This document shows positions 6,704 to 9,183 of a stretch of 9,183 nt of DNA, piece by piece. The notes beneath the pieces were generated by a model. The model was not told where the DNA came from and did not search any database. It saw only the letters and a program-made list of their open reading frames with translations. Numbering within the stretch: position 1 is the stretch's first letter; each line of letters opens with the position of its first letter. Source of the stretch: Sphingomonadaceae bacterium (lineage in GTDB: Bacteria > Pseudomonadota > Alphaproteobacteria > Sphingomonadales > Sphingomonadaceae); contig JACMKH010000495.1 of the NCBI GenBank assembly GCA_014380205.1, positions 1 to 9,183 of the forward strand, written 5' to 3'. The translations under genes and the position numbers were made by a program.

Positions 6704-7588
6704 ATGACCAGCGTCGCGGGCAAGACGGCGTTCATCACGGGCGGGGGCTCGGGCGTGGGGTTCGGCCAGGCGCAGGTGTTCGCGGAGGCGGGGTGCAAGG
6801 TCGCGATCGCCGACATCCGCCAGGATCATCTCGACGAGGCGATGGCGCATTTCGAGGGGACCGGCGCCGAGGTGCTGCCAATCCGCCTCGATATCACCGA
6901 CCGCGCCGCCTATGCCCAAGCCGCCGACAAGGTCGAGGCCGAGCTCGGCCCCGTCCAGCTGATCTTCAACACCGCCGGCGTCTCGATCTTCGGGCCGATG
7001 CAGAACGCGACCCCCGAGGACTGGGAGTGGCAGCTCAATGTGAACGTCTGGGGCGTGATCAACGGCGTCCACACCTTCCTGCCGCGGATGCTCGATCGGG
7101 GGGACGACTGCCACATCGTCAACACCGCCTCGATGTCGGCGTTCGTCGCGCTCAAGGGCACCGGCCTCTACTGCACGACCAAGATGGCGGTGCGCGGATA
7201 TTCCGAATGCCTCGCCCTCGATCTCGCCGATACCCGGGTGCGCGTCTCGATGCTCTGCCCCGGCGCGGTCAACACCAACATCCACGAGGCGGTGCTGACG
7301 CGCCCCGCGCATCTCGGCGCAACCGGCTATTATGGCGCCGATCCCGAGGTGCTCGCGCATCTCAAGGATGTGATCTCGGTCGGGATGGAGCCCGATCAGC
7401 TCGCGCGCCACGTGCTCAAGGGCGTCGAGGCGGACCAATTCTACATCCTCCCCTATCCCGAGTTCCGCGAGACGCTCGACGAGATCCACGGCCGCGTGAT
7501 GAACGCGCTCGCGAAGCCCGAGGACGATCCCGATTATGCCAAGCGCGTCGCCCACGGCGTGCCGGGCGGGAAGCGCAAGGAAGGCTGA
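6704..7588 (+). CDS. Short-chain dehydrogenase/reductase (classical SDR)
   Basis: A 294-residue NAD(P)-dependent oxidoreductase, expected in the cytoplasm. The Rossmann nucleotide-binding motif TGGGSGVG spans 12-19. D37 ends the second strand (IADIR), which usually favours NAD(H). D63 in LDITD and NTAG (89-92) are canonical. The catalytic set is N114 (VNVWGV), S143 (NTASMS), Y156 and K160 (LYCTTKMA), with the normal 13-residue Ser-Tyr spacing and YxxxK. The C-terminal part (CPGAVNTNIHEA onward, about 187-294) is somewhat longer than in minimal 250-residue SDRs and would form the substrate lid. It resembles SDRs annotated in sphingomonad catabolic regions, but the alcohol or ketone substrate cannot be deduced. 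AGGAG at 6691-6695 supports the ATG. The hydrolase gene starts one base after its stop, so the two are in one operon and may act in sequence. Confidence 0.92.
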   Translation: MTSVAGKTAFITGGGSGVGFGQAQVFAEAGCKVAIADIRQDHLDEAMAHFEGTGAEVLPIRLDITDRAAYAQAADKVEAELGPVQLIFNTAGVSIFGPMQNATPEDWEWQLNVNVWGVINGVHTFLPRMLDRGDDCHIVNTASMSAFVALKGTGLYCTTKMAVRGYSECLALDLADTRVRVSMLCPGAVNTNIHEAVLTRPAHLGATGYYGADPEVLAHLKDVISVGMEPDQLARHVLKGVEADQFYILPYPEFRETLDEIHGRVMNALAKPEDDPDYAKRVAHGVPGGKRKEG

Positions 7589-7589
7589 C

Positions 7590-8282
7590 ATGGCCGCGCC
7601 GCTGCTGCTGCTCCCCGGGCTGATCTGCGACGCGCGGATCTGGGAGGCGCAGCTCGCGGTGTTCGCGGACGAGGCCCCCGTCGTCGCCGATTATGGCGAG
7701 GCGGCGAGCCTGCCCGCGATGGCCGAGGCCGCGCTTGCGCTCGCTCCGCCCACCTTCGCGCTGGTCGGCCATTCGATGGGCGCGCGAATCGCGCTCGAAG
7801 TGTTCCGGCTCGCGCCCGAGCGCGTCGAGCGGCTCGCGCTGCTCGACACAGGCGTCCACATGCCCGGCCCCGGCGAGGCTGAAAAGCGCCGCGCGCTGCG
7901 CGATCTCGGGCGGCGCGAAGGGATGACGGCGCTGGTCGACGCCTGGCTGCCGCCGATGGTCCACCCCGACCGCCGCGGCGATCCCGCGCTGATGGGCCCG
8001 TTGCGACAAATGTGCGTCGAGGCCGGGGTCGAAGCCTATGCACGCCAGATCGAGGCGCTGATCGCGCGCCCCGACCCACGCCCGCTGCTCCCCACGATCG
8101 CCTGCCCGACGCTCGTCGCGACGGGCCGCCAGGACGAATGGAGCCCGCCCGAGCAGCATGAGGCGATCGCGGATGCCATCCCCGACGCCGAGCTTATCAT
8201 CTTCGAGCATTGCGGACATATGGCGCCCGCCGAAGCGCCCGAGGCGGTCAACGCCGCGCTTCGCGAATGGGTGGACCGCTAA
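7590..8282 (+). CDS. Alpha/beta-fold hydrolase
   Basis: A 230-residue hydrolase. The nucleophile elbow GHSMG puts S62 in the active site, D182 in GRQDEWSP is the likely acid, and H210 in EHCGHMAPAE is the base, giving a full Ser-Asp-His triad. The N-terminal LLLLPGLICDARIW supplies the oxyanion-hole loop. The cap region, about 90-160, is short. There is no signal peptide, so it is cytoplasmic. Esterase, lactonase or C-C bond hydrolase roles are all possible, and the sequence does not separate them. The ATG at 7590 follows AAGGAAGG (7577-7584) by 5 nt and lies one base after the SDR stop. An in-frame ATG at 7536 would overlap the SDR gene and add residues without family character. The gene ends directly against the stop of the minus-strand acyl-CoA synthetase remnant at 8283. 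Confidence 0.92.
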   Translation: MAAPLLLLPGLICDARIWEAQLAVFADEAPVVADYGEAASLPAMAEAALALAPPTFALVGHSMGARIALEVFRLAPERVERLALLDTGVHMPGPGEAEKRRALRDLGRREGMTALVDAWLPPMVHPDRRGDPALMGPLRQMCVEAGVEAYARQIEALIARPDPRPLLPTIACPTLVATGRQDEWSPPEQHEAIADAIPDAELIIFEHCGHMAPAEAPEAVNAALREWVDR

Positions 8283-8447
8283 CTAGGCGCGCTCGATCTC
8301 GCTCGAGAGGATTCGCGCGAGCTCCTTCTTGACGACCTTGCCTGATCCGGTGCGCGGGAGCTCGGCGAAGAAGGTCACGTATTTGGGGATCTTGTAGCGC
8401 GCGAGGCGCGGGCCGCAGTGTTTGGCGAGATTGAACTCCTCCGCGCG
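8283..8447 (-). pseudogene. Acyl-CoA synthetase C-terminal fragment (AMP-binding_C tail)
   Basis: About 54 codons in a minus-strand frame ending at TAG (8283-8285) encode AEEFNLAKHCGPRLARYKIP, then KYVTFFAELPRTGSGKVVKK and ELARILSSEIERA. This is the extreme C-terminus of an ANL-superfamily fatty-acyl/aryl-CoA synthetase. The lysine in TGSGKVVKK is the conserved catalytic lysine of the adenylation half-reaction. Everything upstream (adenylate-binding core, hinge, about 450 residues) is missing. At about 8444-8450 the homology stops, and the sequence continues in another frame as a Rel/SpoT ACT domain. The same frame upstream of 8447 is arginine/proline-rich out-of-frame translation. It has no start of its own, so it can only be expressed by fusion or frameshift. 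It is a remnant or the product of a misjoin. Confidence 0.8.
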
Positions 8448-9166
8448 CGCGCCGCGGCGACGATCGCGTGGAGGTGGGCGAGGTCGTGGACTTCCACATC
8501 GAGGTGGAAGGTGTGGAAATTGCCGTCGCGGTGAACCAGCTGCAAATTGATGATGTTGGCGCGCTTTTGCCCGAGGATGCCCGACATCGCGCCCAACGCG
8601 CCGGGAATATCGCGCAGGATCACGCACAGCCGCGCGGCGCCGCCATCCGAGCCTTCGCCCCAGGCGAGATCAAGCCAGTCGGCGTCGATCCCGCTGGCCA
8701 GCGTGTCGCAGCCGATCACGTGAACCTCGATCTCCTCATCCTCGCGGCGGAGGCCGACGATGCGGTCGCCGGGGATCGGGTGGCAGCAGGTCGCGAGATG
8801 ATAAGCGACGCCCGCGGTCAGCCCCTTGATCGAGATCGCGGTGCGCTGGCCAAGCGGCAGCGGGGCGACGTCGCCGCCCGCCGAGCCGGGCATCAACGCC
8901 TCCATCAGCGCGGCGTCGCTGACCCGCTTGCGCGCGATCGCGATCATCAATTCATCCTCGCCCTTAATGCGCTCGGCGATCAGCCGTTCCACTTCCACGC
9001 AAAGCGCGTCCGGATTGCGGGTTGCGCCATTGGCCGGGAGGGCGTCGCGAATGGATTGTAATTCCGCGTCGGTCGCGGCGAGCAGGAGCGGGCGGAGATC
9101 GGCCGGATCGTCGAGCGCGGCGGCGATGCTCTCATCGGTTCGCATTGGGCCTGAACCTTCGGTCAT
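8375..9166 (-). CDS. Truncated Rel/SpoT-like protein: RIS/zinc-finger plus ACT domains with foreign ends
   Basis: A 263-residue frame. Residues 1-67 are not recognised. Residues about 69-241 match the C-terminus of a Rel/SpoT (p)ppGpp synthetase-hydrolase of sphingomonad type: EDELMIAIARKRVSDAALME, MPGSAGGD, then AISIKGLTAGVAYHLATCCH with the Cys-Cys-His set (127-129), PGDRIVGLR, IDADWLDLAWGEGSDGG, and an ACT domain (about 177-241, LCVILRDIPGALGAMSGILG, NIINLQLVHRDGNFHTFHLD). The hydrolase, synthetase and TGS domains, about 500 residues, are absent, so it cannot make or break (p)ppGpp. Residues 242-263 (RRSSISPNTAARASRATRS...) are the acyl-CoA synthetase tail read out of frame. The ATG at 9166 has a poor GGAAAA upstream. 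The ATG at 9145 has GAAGG 10 nt upstream and may be the better start. It could be a degraded copy, a stand-alone regulatory fragment, or an assembly artefact. Confidence 0.6.
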   Translation of the reverse strand: MTEGSGPMRTDESIAAALDDPADLRPLLLAATDAELQSIRDALPANGATRNPDALCVEVERLIAERIKGEDELMIAIARKRVSDAALMEALMPGSAGGDVAPLPLGQRTAISIKGLTAGVAYHLATCCHPIPGDRIVGLRREDEEIEVHVIGCDTLASGIDADWLDLAWGEGSDGGAARLCVILRDIPGALGAMSGILGQKRANIINLQLVHRDGNFHTFHLDVEVHDLAHLHAIVAAARARRSSISPNTAARASRATRSPNT

Positions 9167-9183
9167 GGTACGTTTTCCAGTAA

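Noticed and set aside
6620..7591. Minus-strand open frame (323 aa) opposite the SDR gene
   Set aside because: Same codon-bias shadow effect; composition is typical of reverse translation of an SDR, with no motif of its own.
4345..8282. A single new catabolic pathway made of the NTF2-like, methyltransferase, SDR and hydrolase genes
   Set aside because: The genes lie in at least three transcription units on both strands and no substrate-defining enzyme (oxygenase, intact CoA ligase) is present, so a pathway claim is not supported.
8468..9061. Plus-strand open frame (197 aa) opposite the Rel-like fragment
   Set aside because: The minus strand encodes recognisable RIS and ACT domains here, and the plus-strand product matches nothing I recognise.

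Overview
The window is very GC-rich, with strong G/C bias at third codon positions. Its gene families look like those of an alphaproteobacterium, most likely a sphingomonad (Sphingomonadales). That placement rests on protein resemblance recalled from memory (spinster-like MFS plus NTF2-like pairs, an exported SRPBCC protein, a Rel C-terminus of sphingomonad type). No rRNA or other marker gene confirms it.

Left part (1-2678): the 3' half of an MFS transporter runs in from the left edge. It is followed by a complete class III omega-amino acid:pyruvate aminotransferase. A small exported SRPBCC protein converges on the aminotransferase from the minus strand, with only 3 nt between the stop codons.

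Middle (2679-5486): a 223-nt divergent control region holds a near-palindromic site and a 9-bp direct repeat. It separates the SRPBCC gene from a plus-strand run of a spinster-like MFS transporter and two NTF2/SnoaL-like proteins. The two NTF2-like genes overlap as TGATG. These three look like one transcription unit.

Right part (5487-8282): a minus-strand single-module MetE-type methyltransferase with all four zinc ligands is divergent from a plus-strand pair, an SDR dehydrogenase and an alpha/beta hydrolase 1 nt apart. Together with the transporter and NTF2-like proteins this has the flavour of a small-molecule catabolic region. No substrate can be read from the sequence, and the pathway link is inference.

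Right edge (8283-9183): this is the oddest stretch. One minus-strand frame encodes an unrecognised N-terminus of about 67 residues, followed by the C-terminal RIS/zinc-finger and ACT domains of a Rel/SpoT (p)ppGpp enzyme, without its hydrolase, synthetase or TGS domains. At an alternating CG tract (about 8442-8452) Rel homology stops. The next recognisable protein, one frame off, is the C-terminal tail of an acyl-CoA synthetase. This is a rearrangement scar, a chimeric gene carrying a frameshift, or an assembly join. The sequence alone cannot decide which. I saw no tRNA, rRNA, CRISPR array, insertion sequence or convincing terminator.
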